From the NCBI GenBank assembly GCA_963930655.1, contig OZ005609.1:18301001-18365000 (forward strand): a stretch of DNA of 64,000 nt, written 5' to 3'. Below the pieces are notes generated by a model that saw only the letters and a program-made list of their open reading frames with translations, did not search any database and was not told where the DNA came from. The position numbers were made by a program, and so were the translations under genes. Position 1 is the first letter of the stretch. Each line of letters opens with the position of its first letter. The stretch comes from Myrica gale (taxonomy: Eukaryota > Streptophyta > Magnoliopsida > Fagales > Myricaceae). Positions 23,031-35,772 of the stretch are shown here, piece by piece.

Positions 23031-25379
23031 ATCTCCCCATTTTTCATGATGACAATAAAGTGATAGTTTAAGGATGACTCACCCTATCTTTTGCAATTGG
23101 ACAAACATTTAAAACTTGAAGACAAAGCATTAGTAGCCATTAGATTCATAAAAAGTTATACAATTAAAACATAATCCAATTAAAAGGAGAATATATAGTC
23201 ATCAAAACTATTAGCACATTTCTCTCCCTTTGTCACATCAAAAAGACAAAGGACACATTTCACCCTAAATATGCATTCTAAAACAAAGGGAATACAAGCA
23301 TGTAGACATTTAAGAATTCTCCCCCTTTGTCAATCAAAAAGAGAATGCACGGATATAATTCAAAAGTTCATTTTTCATCCAAAAGAACAATTTGTAGTTT
23401 TAAACGACAATCTCTTTGTCATGGTATAGAGGATGTCTAACGAAGACTCAAAAGTCCATCGCTATTACGATAGTAGCCCACCGAGTGGGTTTGTACCAAC
23501 CTCTTAGCTACCAATGACAATTTAAAAGGTCATTCTCAACCAAAAAGGTTTAAGCTCACAAAAATTTATCAAAGTGCTTGATTTTGTAAAAAAAGTTAGC
23601 TTATAGATGTTCCATTTTGATAAATGCAAGAAAATATGTCAAAGATAAATACATTTGCATTTATAACATTTAACAACCAAGAAAATATCATAGAATATAA
23701 TTAGCCAACAATTTAAAAACTTGTTCTCAAATAAAAATTTAGATGTTACCAAAGGTTTCCCCTTAGCATTTGTCCTCAAATGTCACAAGCCTTCTTGATA
23801 GGCAAGTTTCATCCAAGCACCGTGTATTGCTCCATCCTACAAGAGAATCAAGAAACCATTTTTGGTACCCAAGCCTTCTTGGGTCCTTCAATGTTAGATT
23901 TGGTTCTTTTTTGAACCCATACATTCTTGAGATTCTTGCTCCCAAGTTTCCTCAATGCACAATAAAAAATAAGATGCCCATTTTTATTTCAAAAATGACA
24001 TTTTTGAGTAGGTGCATTAAATGACTTAGCCTTCACAAAATAATTCTTAAAATATTTTTGGTGAATTGAAGGCTTGTAGCCTAAGCCACTTTTGTCAAAG
24101 ACACATCTTTGACTACTAAGCATGTTTTCCAAGGTTTTGCTTCCTTTAGTAAACTTTTCAATAATTTTGCTTTGAGAAATAATTTTGTTGTTCAAAGCAA
24201 CCTTTTCATTTTCAAATTCTAAAACTTTTTGTTGTGATAAATCATTTTCGAGCTTTAGAGTGGTTCTCTCATTTTTCAATGAGTCAATTTCATTTGAGAT
24301 CAAAATGAGTTTTTTTTTCAAAGATGTATATTTTGAACCTAGTAGTTCGAATTGACATAAAAGATCATTAAAAGCATTTTGAACCTCACTATAAGAAATT
24401 TCATGCTCATCATCGGAAGAGTGTACCTCATCAACATCCTCATCAGTGTCTTCAAATGCCATGAAGCACATGTTGGCAATTTCTCCATCTTCGGAGGAGG
24501 AGGAGGAGGAGGAACTTTAATTGTTAGTCTTCCAAGATGTCTTCTTGTATTTGAGGCTTTTCTTTCCTTTCTTGCTCTTCAGGAAATTTTTGAACTTTCT
24601 AGTCATTAAGACTATATCTTCCTCGTATTTATCTCCATCTTCACTTGTGGAGGATTTTAGAGCAATCCTCATCCTTTTCTTGCTCGAAAATGAAGATCTT
24701 CATTTTCGAGCATTTGGATCTCATGGGTCATGAGTGATCCAATTAGCTCATCCAGAGGAAGCTTGGTGAGGTCCTTGGCTTCTTGTTTGGCGGTCACTTT
24801 GGCCTCCCATGCTTTTGGTAGTGACCTAAGGATTTTTCTCACCAAATCGGAGTTAGTATAAGATTTACCAAGTGCATTCAAAGCATTTTATAATTGTGGT
24901 AAATCTAGTATACATGACAGTAATTGATTCCTCTGGTGTCATTTTAAACAATTCATAATTATGAACAAGCATATTGATTTTTGACTCTTTAACTTGGCTT
25001 GTTCCTTCATGAGTAATTTCTAGAGCATGCCAAATTTCCTTAGCATTTGTGCAAGAAGATATTCTATTAAATTCATTTCTCTCTAAAGCACAATAAAGAA
25101 TGTTCATAGCTCTAGCATTTAAAGAGATTTTCTTTTTGTCTAGGTCACTATATTCATTTTCGTTTTTAAGGGTTTCAACCTCTCCAACTTTCTTTTTTGG
25201 AATATGTAGACCATTCAAAATGCATAACCATAAATCATAATCAATGGATTGAAGATAAATTTTCATCCTAGCTTTCCAATAAGCATAATCATTTCCATCA
25301 AAAAATGGTGGTCTAAGAGTGGAAAGCCCTTCAACTTGAGTGTTGAAGCTTGTAGTTGTCATTCTAACTCAAGATGTTT

Positions 25380-28300
25380 TGTAAGACCCCAAAGAAACTC
25401 GTGTCTACTTCATTACTAGATGAAGGATTCCATGGCTTATTTTGTATTAAAAGAGACCTTGCTTGGCCAAGGCATGATTTAATGTTAAGAAAATGTATAT
25501 GTAGTTATTTTGAATTTCCAATATGTGATGTTATGATTCAAATGCCATGGATGGAATTTAAATTTTATAGTAACCAATTTCATGTTGCTAGATTAATTGT
25601 ATATTTTTCCTCAATATTTTTGATTTTATTTTTGAAGGATTTTCTTATGGATTATATTATTGGGCTATTAAGGTTAAAATGGTTGGACTTAAAACTTAAA
25701 AGAATGGGTTGATAATGGACAGCCCATGCTTGGCCGAAAATTAGGCATGATGGGCCTTGAAATTTAATCAAGTGGGCTGCGCAATTACATGTGATGATGG
25801 GCCCTTGAAGTTGTGATATTGGGCTGCGATAAGGCTTGGAATATTAGGTGATTATTGGGCCTTTAAATGTATGCTAATGGGCTGCCAAAATAGTCATAAA
25901 GATGGGCTTAAAAGTCATGGTATTGGGCTGCCATGAAACCCATGATAATGGGCCTTGAAATGTTAATGGGCCTTGGAGAATTAAGTTATTGGGCCTTAGC
26001 CCTTAAGCTTATGAATTGGGCTTTAGGATATGATGATGGGCCTTGAATTAAGGGCTTAATGGACTGCCCAATGGGCCTTGAAAATTAGGTTAATAAAGTT
26101 AGATTAGTGGAACTAATCCTATTTAAGTTTCCTAAGTAACTAGATTAGGATAAGTGAACTAAGTAGTTGGAATTCAACTAAACGAACTAAGATAGTTGGC
26201 CAAACATTTAATGAAGGAGTTGAGTTATGTGGCTAGGGGTGATGGTCGACCAAGACAAGGGGACAAGCATGGGAAAAAGCTGAAATGTTGGAGAAAAGTG
26301 AAGAAACACCCCTTGGCCGAATTTTATGGTGAGGTTCATACCCTTTTGTATTCACTTGTGACCTTACACGCCTATCACCCTCTTTTCCACTTCATTTTTG
26401 TTCATTTGTGTTACCTTAGTCGACCAACACAAAGCCAAAGGAGAGAAACACAAGCATAGGAGAGTAGAAACCGAAACCAAGAGAGAAAGGGAGAGGAAGA
26501 GAGAACCAAGGGAGAACCGAAACTTTTGGACCAAGAGGTGGGATTTGGAGCTTGAATCAAGGAGGATTTCGTGTAGGGGAAGAAGGAGGACAAGGAAGAA
26601 GAAGAAGGTGAAGTCAAGAGGTATTGTGCAAAGGAAAAGAAAAGGGGAAAAACAAAGGAGCACTAGGTAAGGTTCGAAACTTGTTCTTCTCTTGATGGCC
26701 GAACTCTCTTGTGTATAGATCTTAGAGTTTGAGTTGTGTTATGCTTGGATATGGTGAGATCTGGAATGATTAAGAACCTTAGGTTGTTTAGTAGGTGAAG
26801 GAGAGGAGAAGCTTGCAAAGGAACAAAGAGAAAGAAGAAGGAACAACAAGGTAGTGACCGAACCACCATTTTTCTTGATTGGCCGAAACTGGTTGTGAAT
26901 GGATCTTTATGTTTCATGTTCTTATGTTGTTGAATCTTGCTAGATCTGGTGGTATTAAGATGTCTAAGGGTAGATCTAGCCATGTATATTCTAGATCTAG
27001 GGCTGTATCTTGGGAAAAATGCAAAGGGAAAACAATGTATGTTAAAGGATGTTGGATCTAAGCCTATGTTAGTTGTAAGTTGTGAATCTCTTTAGATCTA
27101 TGATTATATATGTGTTTGAATGTTAGATCTGGACATGTCATACATGAATGATGAAGGTGTGAAGTAAATGCATGCTAAGATGGATTGTAGAGTGCAAAGT
27201 ATGCATGTTGTAATTTTTCTAAGTATGAAAAGGTGGTATTATGTGGTATGGCCGAATATAGTATACCTAGGTTTCCAAGATTAATTTTGTGCATAATTGG
27301 ATCTGGTCATTGGTCATGTTATATGCTGGATTATTGGCCTATTGCATGATAGATGATTATGTGATGTAAAGGATGCATGCAAGTTGAAAGAAACAAAAAG
27401 AAAACATAATTATTGGATGAAATCATGTGTTGGCCGAATAGTGTAATTCATAGTATCTTATGTTTGTGCTTTGATTCTTAGATCCTAGGTTGTGAAATTG
27501 TTGAATGGAGGATGGGATCACCCTTGGAGTTAATGTTGTGATTAAAGAGGCACATAAACTGGTGATAGCCGAATGTCATAAGAAATGAAACCCTAAGTTT
27601 AAGTTTTGGTAATTGGTTTATAATTGTTGTGATGGATAATTGAAATTAGTATAAGGCTAATTGGAATAAATATTGAAGAACCGTAATCTTGTAATGAGAA
27701 TATTTGAAACCCTAGTTAGGGTTAGTATCTCAGATTAATTGAGGTTTAAGGTCCAAATCAAGATTTAATCATGATTAAAGTTATTGATGGTTTAATGTAA
27801 GGTTTTAGGGGAGCACATGGGAGACTTAGGTTTAATCCTAATTTATTAATTGTTGATTAACCCTAATCGTGAATAGATATAAAAATACATTGTAATAGAG
27901 TTTGATTAAATAACCTAAGTTTTAAATATTATTAGTTAAAGAAAGAGTAAATAAAATATTTTAATGATTAAAAAGAATTACAGTGATATATATTTGGTTG
28001 ATAACCGATTTCAAAAATGTAAATGTTTAATTTATATGATTACGTACTATTTCTTAAGTCTAAGAAATATTTGAATCGCTTGTAGGCGATCTACGTGTCT
28101 TTACACACTACCAAGGAAGACCAAGTGTAAGTGGCATAGTAAGTGGATAGTAAGTAGTTCTTTTCAAAACTGGAATGACACACTGCATCATTTCATGAAT
28201 AAGCATGAGATTTTGATCAAGCATGACATGACATGTGCATTGCATGAATTTTTCTAAAGAGAATGTTTATGCAATGATTTTATGGAAAGATTATGGAATG

Positions 28301-29018
28301 TTTTATAAAACGATAAGTTACGTCAAGGGGCACTGGTCGGTACCGTACCATCAAGATGGACTCCCATACTGAAGGACGAATGCGAGAAGGATGGGTGAAT
28401 CCAAGAGGCTGTGCAAACCACACTGAAGGACATTGAGAAGGTGTGGGCCTCCAAGGGTCATGTCTAGCCACTGAAGGACAAATGCGAGAAGGTGTGCTAG
28501 CTTGACCGTATGTAAGTCTCCAAGGGAAATCGGGGACGGTTCCTGGGGCCGAAATCAAGCAAGAGCATATGCATATCCATGACATGCATGTGCATCACAA
28601 ATCAAGTTCCTTTTTCATGATTATGCAAGTACAAGTAAAAAGCATATTTCAAGTTTATGTTTCTCCCTTACTGAGCCTTTTTGACTCACGTTTTTTTTAA
28701 AATTGTGTCATTCCAGATGCCACAGGTGAAGAGAGTCAGGAGGACTACCTGACTTAGAAGGACCAAGATGATGTTCATATTTTTGATAATGGTGACACGA
28801 TCGATGAGATCCGTCACTAGTTGGGTTTTAAAATATTATATATGTTTTGTATGCAAACTTAATGAGAACCCTGATTATGTAAGATTTAGCTCGAATCCCT
28901 CGCGATCTTGTATGTTTCCGCCGTAAGCACGTAAGAACGTAAGTAAGAACGCTAGAGCTATCCGGGGGATAGCTCGCGGCTGTCACGGTCCCTGCGGGAT
29001 GCCGTTCGGGGCGTGACA
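25380..29018 (+). mobile_element. Solo LTR of a Ty3/gypsy (Tekay/Del-like) element, TSD TGTTT
   Basis: A 3639-bp sequence starting TGTAAGACCCC and ending GGGGCGTGACA, flanked by TGTTT (25375-25379, 29019-29023). Very long LTRs with these ends are typical of Tekay/Del chromoviruses. There is no internal gypsy sequence, so it is a solo LTR left by recombination between two LTRs. It lies between the primer-binding site and the gag of the inner copia element. Lineage is from terminal motifs and length only. Confidence 0.85.
25661..26077 (+). promoter_or_regulatory. Cluster of about 15 TGGGCY (site II) motifs in the solo gypsy LTR
   Basis: TGGGCC or TGGGCT occurs about 15 times on one strand within 417 bp (for example 25661, 25751, 26072), often as ATGGGCCTTGAA. 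TGGGCY is the site II element bound by TCP factors in promoters of growth-related plant genes. The cluster lies upstream of a purine-rich GAGAGAAAG leader-like zone (about 26460-26670), where LTR transcription could begin. Confidence 0.55.
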
Positions 29019-29060
29019 TGTTTAAATCTTGTATAAAGAGCACCAAGCTCTAATACCAAT

Positions 29061-30334
29061 TTTGAGTCCTAGTTTCAGGACTAAGGCAACCAAGAGGGGG
29101 GTGAATTGGTTTTCTAAACTTTTCTATTAAAACCCACAAAGTTGTGTTTGCAAGTAAATACTACTTTAGCATAAGTATATATAATATGCGGAACTGTAAA
29201 TAAGTGTTAAAGTAAGGAGAAGGGTAAGACAAGCAAACACAGTATTTTTAGGTGGTTCGGCAAACCCGTCTACATCCACCCCTCAAGCTCCTTCACCGAG
29301 CCTTGAGGTTTTCCACTATTCTCCAATAGCTTTACACACTAACTTCCGGGTGCTAGTGAACCTTACAAGTGTTTTCCCGGGATTAACACTTAAACCCACC
29401 CAAGTGGTTTTTTTGGTTCACCACCCACAACCTCACCAAGCTTGAGATATACACTCTCAAAGCTTCTTCCTTAGTGAACAACCTCACTAAATGAAACACC
29501 ATTTTTGATAGGTAGATTGAGGAACAAGACTCTCTCAAAGAGTAGTAATAAAAATAGAAAGTTCTATCTCTTTATTCACACAAAGACAAGAATATGAAAA
29601 TGTGTTTTGTGTGAATGCTATAAGAAATATAGAATTAGAAGGTTTTGAATATTTCTCAAGTAGTAGAAATGATATGTGGTTGTGGGGTTGTACATTTTAG
29701 ACGAAATGAAGGTGTATTTATAGGTCAAATATGAAAACTAGCCGTTTATAGCTGTTGGGAGTTTTTGCTAAAACGAGCCAGTCGACCGCTTCAAGTTACC
29801 GTTACTTAAACAGTCATATTGTCAGAAGTTCAACGGCTCTTTTATAAAAGCAACCGGTCGACCGCTACATGAGGCAGTCGAAGTACCGGTCGACCGCTTG
29901 AACAGCCGGTCGACCTCCTCAACTTAAGCATGATCTGGTTCTTTTAAAAACAAGGTTTTTGACCACTTTTAAACACCCAATTTATAAGACTTACTTCCTA
30001 TAAGTATATGAAAGGTGTGGGAGTTTGTTTGGGGTGTTTTGAAACCTATAAAAACATTTTAATCTTTCAAACAAAACTTAAAACGGTTTATGCATGTTTT
30101 GAAAGATATGCAAGTGCGTGATTCAAATCCTTGTCAAATGTGAATTAAAGAGTTACAAGGATTATACCCTAGGGTCTTGAATCTTCACTTTAAGCTCCTT
30201 GCATTGTCTTGTTCCTCTTTCTTCATGGTTTGACTCTTTTCGTCAAGTTGTCTTTGTGTTTGAAGATGTTCATTTTGTAAACTTCATCCATTTATTGAAA
30301 TCATCAAAATCTCGATTGTGCACAAAAGCCAACA
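29061..30334 (-). repeat. 5' LTR of inner copia element
   Basis: A 1274-bp LTR paired with 21739-23030; the primer-binding site adjoins it at its left edge. Confidence 0.92.
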
Positions 30335-33300
30335 GTAGCCATCTCCTCCATATTCTTACCCAATATTTTCTATTTCTCCTTGATTTCAACAATGGATATG
30401 CGTTAGAAACATTCCATAAGGGAACCCTTGATTCTTCTTCGCAGTAGCAGCCTTCATGTGATTAAGCATTAATTAACCAAGGTTCATATGAGAATGGGTA
30501 ATAGAAATATGTGAGAGAAAAGTGAGAATGTTGTCGTTTGGGAAAGATGAAATGTTTCTATGAGGTCGAGAGAAACAGTAAGTGTCGACCCCTAGCCCTT
30601 GGTGAGTATTTATGTGCCACACAAACTATTTATAAAATATGTCAAATCGAAAGATGTGTTGACACATGACATGCAAAATGAGTACATACAATATTTTCAC
30701 AAGGAACATGTATGATTTTAGAAAGAAATTCATAGAGAGCAATCTAAACAAAGATCAGAACATTTTTCAATGCAATCAAATAACACAATTAAAAAGACAA
30801 ATCACTCTCATATCACCAACTTAATCCGAAGGAAATCTCATTCCAATTTCTTGGCGAATAAGCAAAATCTATTCTCATTAAGGGGTTTTGTGAAAATATC
30901 TGTCAATTGAAGATTGGTATTTACGAACTCAAGAACAATATCCCATGTTTTAGCATGATCTCGAATAAAATGATGTTTAATCTCAATATGTTTTGTCCTA
31001 GAGTACTGAATTAGATTTTTGGAAAGATTTATCGCTACGGTGTTGTCACATTTTTATTGGGATGAGAGAATAATGAAGATTAAAATCTTTCAATTATTGT
31101 TTCATCCATAATACTTGTGCATGAAAATTTTGCACGACAATATACTCAACTTCTGTGGTTGATAGAGCCACGAAATTTTGTTTCTTCCAACACAAAGAGA
31201 CTAGTGAGGGTCCAATAAATTGGCACACTCCACTAGTACTCTTTCTATCAATTTCAATAAATTGGCACACTACCCTAGTACTCTTTCTCATCGTTTTCCA
31301 TTTTTGTAGGACTCATAGGTGTGCTCATAGGTTTTGAGTTGTCCATACCGAACTATTTGAGAATACCTCTTATGTATTTTGCTTGGTTGATGAAGATTCC
31401 TTCATTGCATTGTTTGATTTGGATGCCAAGAAAATAGTTTAGTTCTCTCATGAGAGTCATCTCAAATTCACCTTGCATAACTTGAAAAACTCTTGACACA
31501 AGGATTCATTAGTAGATCAAAAAATAATGTCATCGACATAAATTTGAACTGTTAATAATTCATTGTATTTTTCTTTAGTGAAAAGAGTAGTATCAATGAG
31601 AAAAGAGCTTAGACGTTCAATGAGAAAAGAGCTTAGACGCTCATACCATGCTCGATGTGCTTGTTTCAAGGCATAAAGTGCCTTTGTGAGCTTGTACACA
31701 TGATTTGAAAGCTTCACATCTTCAAAACCCAGTTGTTGCTCAACATATATTTCTTCCATGAGGAATCCATTTAGGAATGCAGTTTTCACATCCATTTGAA
31801 AGAGATTAAAATCTTTATAGCAAGCAAAAGCAAGTAACATACGAATTGATTCTAAATGAGCAACAGGAGGAAAGGTTTAATTAAAATCAATTCGCTCTTC
31901 TTGATTGTAACCTTGGGGTACTAATCTTTCCTTATTTCTCACTAAAATCGCGGATTCATCTATTTTGTTTGTGAAAACTCATTTTGTACCGTTGATTGGA
32001 TCATCCTTGGATCTAGGAACTAGATGTCATACTTGATTTTTCTCAAATTGTTTTAACTCTTCTTCCATAGTTTGGATCCAACTTTCTTCATCTTTAGCCT
32101 CAAGAAATTTTTTAGGCTCAAGTTGAGAAAGTAAAGCAAAATAATAGCTTAGTTTAAAGAAGAATGAGTACATACCCATTTCTCAACATTACCAATGATT
32201 TGCTCGAGAGGATGACTTTTGGTAGATCACTATTGGCTTGTTGAACTTCTTCTTGTGATTCTTGTACACATGTTTCTTTCTTTTCTTCATTTATGGAAAG
32301 TTTCTCAACCTCTTTGTCAAGATTTATAATTTCTTCTCATCAGATTATTAGATTCATAAAAAACGACAAGAAAAAATTCTTTAATAACTAGAATGCATTT
32401 ATTGAAAACACGATAGGCTTTACTAGAAGTTGAATAACCAAGAAAGATACCTTAAATCGCTTTTGCATCGAACTTACCCAAATTTTTCTTGTTGTTGTTG
32501 AGCACAATACATTTGCATCCGAAAACATAGAAGTGACCAATGTTGGGTTTTCTATCATTCCATAACTCAGATGGAGTTCTCTAAAAAATAAGTATAATCA
32601 TGCAACGGTTCATAACATGACAACTTGTGCTAACTGCTTCAGCCCAGAAGTAATCAGGCAAGTTGTTTTCACATAGCAAGGTTCTAGCCATCTCGTAAAG
32701 AGTCCTATTCTTTCTCTCTACAACACCATTTTGTTTAGGAGTTCTAGGAGCGGAGAAGTTATGGTTAATACCATTTTCGCAACAAAACTTTTTGAGAGGA
32801 GGATTTTTTTTTAAATTATTTTCCATGATCACTCCTTATGCTAGAAATAGCAAAACATTTTTCATTTTGAATCATTTTGCTAAGTTTTTCAAAAGCATGA
32901 AAAGCCTCATCTTTATGAGCTAGGTATAGAAACCATATGAATCTACTAAAATCATCAACAACAACAAAACCATAGTGTTTGCCAACCCAACTTAACATTC
33001 GAGTTGGACCAAATAAGTCTATGTGTAGAAGTTGAAGTGGCCTAGAAGTGGACACCGCATTTTTAGGTTTAAAATGGGTTTTGGTTTGTTTGTCTTTTTG
33101 ACAAGCTGTATATATTTTGTCTCTTTAAAAGAAAGGTTAGGCAAACCCGAAACAAGATTATTTTTAGCTAGTTTTGAAATCAAGTCCATGCTTGGATGAG
33201 CAAGCCTTCAATGTCATAACCAACTATCTTTGTCATTTAGAGTTGAAAGACATTTTATATTTTTCGAGGAAATGCTCTCAAAATGAACAATGAACACGTT

Positions 33301-34845
33301 TCAAATCTATGTCCAACAAACAATACTTTCTTGCTTTGAATATTCTCAACAAGGCATATTGATGATTAAAAAATGACTCGGTTTCCCATCACATAATTGA
33401 CTAATACTCAAGAGATTATGCGTTAAACCATCAACAAGAAGCACATTCTCAATTATGGGATTAAGATACATACCGATGCTACCAATACCGAGTATCTTTC
33501 CTTTGCCATTGTCACCAAAAGTAACTGAACTCATTCCCTTGAGACAAAGAGAGTTACACCAATTCTTGTGTCTGGTCATGTGCTTGGAGCATCCACTATC
33601 AAGGACCTAATGTTCCTTGGTTTCATTGGACTTCAAGCACTGCTGCAAAAGGAATCAACTCTTAATCTTTAGTACCTAAATCTTTTTAGGTCCACTGGTG
33701 TTGGAAATAAATTCGTTCACCTCGTCATTTTGGATCAACACAAAATTGATCCCATGAGTAGATTTCATTCTAGTTAGACAAGTGTGTGAGATGTGTCCAT
33801 TCTCTATTTCCATAAAAATTACACAAGGTGAAAGATGTAGATGATTTAATCATCATATCCAAATATAGCTTTTAAATTCCAACCGAATCATAACCAATTT
33901 CACTTTTGATGAAACAACATCGTTGGGAACCAAGAAGAATATCAAGATTTTTTTTCCTTGAGTGAATCTTGCAAGATCTTGAGTGAGAGAGTCAACTTTC
34001 TTCTTTAAATCAATGTTTTCAGAATTTAATTCACATTCCTTTCAATTCAAGATATTGTTCATCAAAAGCATCTTCGAATTCATCAAAGGAGAAAGAGCAG
34101 ATTGAAGAGTCTTATACCTCATCTTCATTATCTTTTATCTTGAAGCCAATATTTGCAACTTATTTATCACTATTACTATCACCATCAACTTATTTGTCTT
34201 TGAAATCCTTTCACTTTTTGTGAGATTCAAGGTTGGGGCAATTCATCTTTATATGTCCCGGCTTCTTGCACCCAAAGCAAATAATATCTTTCTTCTTGCT
34301 ACTATACCTTTGTTACTAGATTTCCTTGGAAATCTTTTATCTCCTTGTTTCTTTCGGAAGAAGTTCTTGATCTCTTGGTGAACAAAGTCATTTCCTCATT
34401 ATCTTCGGAAGACTCATCATCACTAGAGCATGAAGTTTTTAAGGCAATGTCTCTTTTTCCTTTTCCTTCATCCTCGTCTCCCTATACTTAGTTCATCTTA
34501 TGTGTCATGAGAGATCCCATGAGCTCTTCCAAAGAAAGCTTTGTCAAGTCTTTGGCTTCTTAAATGGCAGTGACCTTGGGTTCCCAAGCCTTTGGTAGAC
34601 ACATAAGGATCTTTCTCACCATTTCAACATTAATATATTATTTACTAAGAGATTTAAGACCATTTATAATATTGATAAAGTGAGTAAACATAGATAAAAT
34701 AGATGCATTAGATTTTATCATAAAAAACACATAACTATGAACAAACATACTAATTTTGTTCTCCTTGACTTGATTCGTACCATCGTGGGCCACTTCGAGT
34801 TTGTCCCAAATTTATTTCGTGGTTTCACAACCGAAAACACTACTG

Positions 34846-35140
34846 AAGTGGCCCAATAGTTGGGCTTGGTCCATATAAAAAAAATAAAGAAAGAGAGTGG
34901 GATGGGCCCTGTTGGGCCAGCCCATGGCCGGATGAGATCCGGGCCAAGGCAGCCCGTGCAGTCTGTGGGCTTAGGCAACGGGTTAGACCCAGGCCCGTAA
35001 CCCACTACAGGTCCGGTTTGGACACGAACCACAACGCGGATCCGATCCGGGAATGACCCCGATCGATACCCACCACTGACCAGGTTAGACCCGGACCGGT
35101 GGGTCAACGGGTCAACCCGGTTTGACCGGTTGAATTTTTA
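34846..35140. other. GC-rich stretch of GGGTC/ACCCGG-type repeats, possibly hAT-derived
   Basis: An abrupt GC-rich patch in AT-rich surroundings, with many degenerate GGGCC, AACGGGT, GGGTCAAC and CCGGTTTGACCGGTT units. Such sequence is common near the ends of some plant hAT transposons, but no clear terminal repeat or 8-bp duplication was found. It abuts the point where the outer copia element stops. Confidence 0.3.
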
Positions 35141-35772
35141 AAAAAAAACTTATTTTTCAATAGTTTAATATAAGTGTTAAATGAGATTATTTTACAATAA
35201 AATTAAATCACATGACCTTCCATTGATTGTATTTGGGAATTTTATTTGATTGATGATTGGTTTAAACTAAAATAGTCACTGGCCAATTGTTGATTTTATA
35301 ATTTATCCTGGATATTTCTTGTGAAGATAAGTGAGTGTATGAGTGGTGGGAAGTGTTGACCAAAATAGCAATGCTGACCCATTACAAAATTACATATCAT
35401 TTAGACGATGGTTGCACTTAATCAAATAAACGCGTCTACTAAAATAGTTAAGATGGTGTTTATATTGGTGGCCAAAAGAAATATCAAGAATCATGAAATT
35501 TGTATATACATGATATACAACATGTTATGTGATCATGATAAGTAGATGCTACTTGCTTTTATAAGTTGTGTCATGATTACTAAAAAAGGATTATGTGCAC
35601 ATAAGTTGAAAGTTCTTGATACCCACTGCAACCACTGAATATAAATGTTATATTCTGCTTTTTCATTTGGTTGCTGTGATTCAGTGGGAGGTACCATTAG
35701 CTATTAAAAAGCCTATGCTAATCGATTGTTAATATACTTATGAATTTTCTTTCTTATATTTGAAGATTCATG
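35141..35772. other. AT-rich stretch, possible copia leader
   Basis: No gene. It may be the untranslated leader of the copia element that starts at 35773, but no LTR or primer-binding site is recognisable. Confidence 0.4.

Larger units (their letters stand above)
21739..30334 (-). mobile_element. Ty1/copia retrotransposon (inner element, both LTRs, TSD GTAGC)
   Basis: LTRs at 21739-23030 and 29061-30334 are flanked by the 5-bp target duplication GTAGC (21734-21738, 30335-30339). On the minus strand the primer-binding site TGGTATTAGAGC (complement of initiator-Met tRNA) sits beside the right LTR (29049-29060), and the polypurine tract beside the left one (about 23031-23040). Parts seen: UBN2-type gag (25362 leftward, YWKARMKIYLQ motif, then SLPKAWEAKVTA), a coiled-coil gag tail (23989-24471) and the start of a protease (about 23763-23945). 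It is broken. The LTRs differ by several percent, suggesting an age of a few million years. A 3.6 kb solo gypsy LTR is inserted in its leader. Confidence 0.92.
20249..34845 (-). mobile_element. Ty1/copia retrotransposon (outer element of the nest)
   Basis: The 3' LTR (20249-21169, TGTGAGTC...TTAACA) adjoins a minus-strand polypurine tract (21170-21185). The internal region is split by the inner element at 21734-30339 and resumes rightward. Parts seen on the minus strand: RNase H (about 30860-31291), reverse transcriptase (31517-31900, YVDD near 31525), integrase (32581-33055), a GAG-pre-integrase/protease zone (33340-33600), a CCHC zinc knuckle CFGCKKPGHIKMNC near 34230-34290, and UBN2-type gag (34490-34845). 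The right end stops abruptly and no 5' LTR is seen. It is old and broken many times. Confidence 0.85.

Noticed and set aside
23763-24024. Plus-strand 84-codon ORF
   Set aside because: Antisense shadow of the copia gag/protease region on the minus strand.
26364-26670. Overlapping basic and Leu/Ser-rich ORFs in the solo LTR
   Set aside because: They arise from a purine-rich leader-like stretch (GAGAGAAAG) that is open in several frames on both strands.
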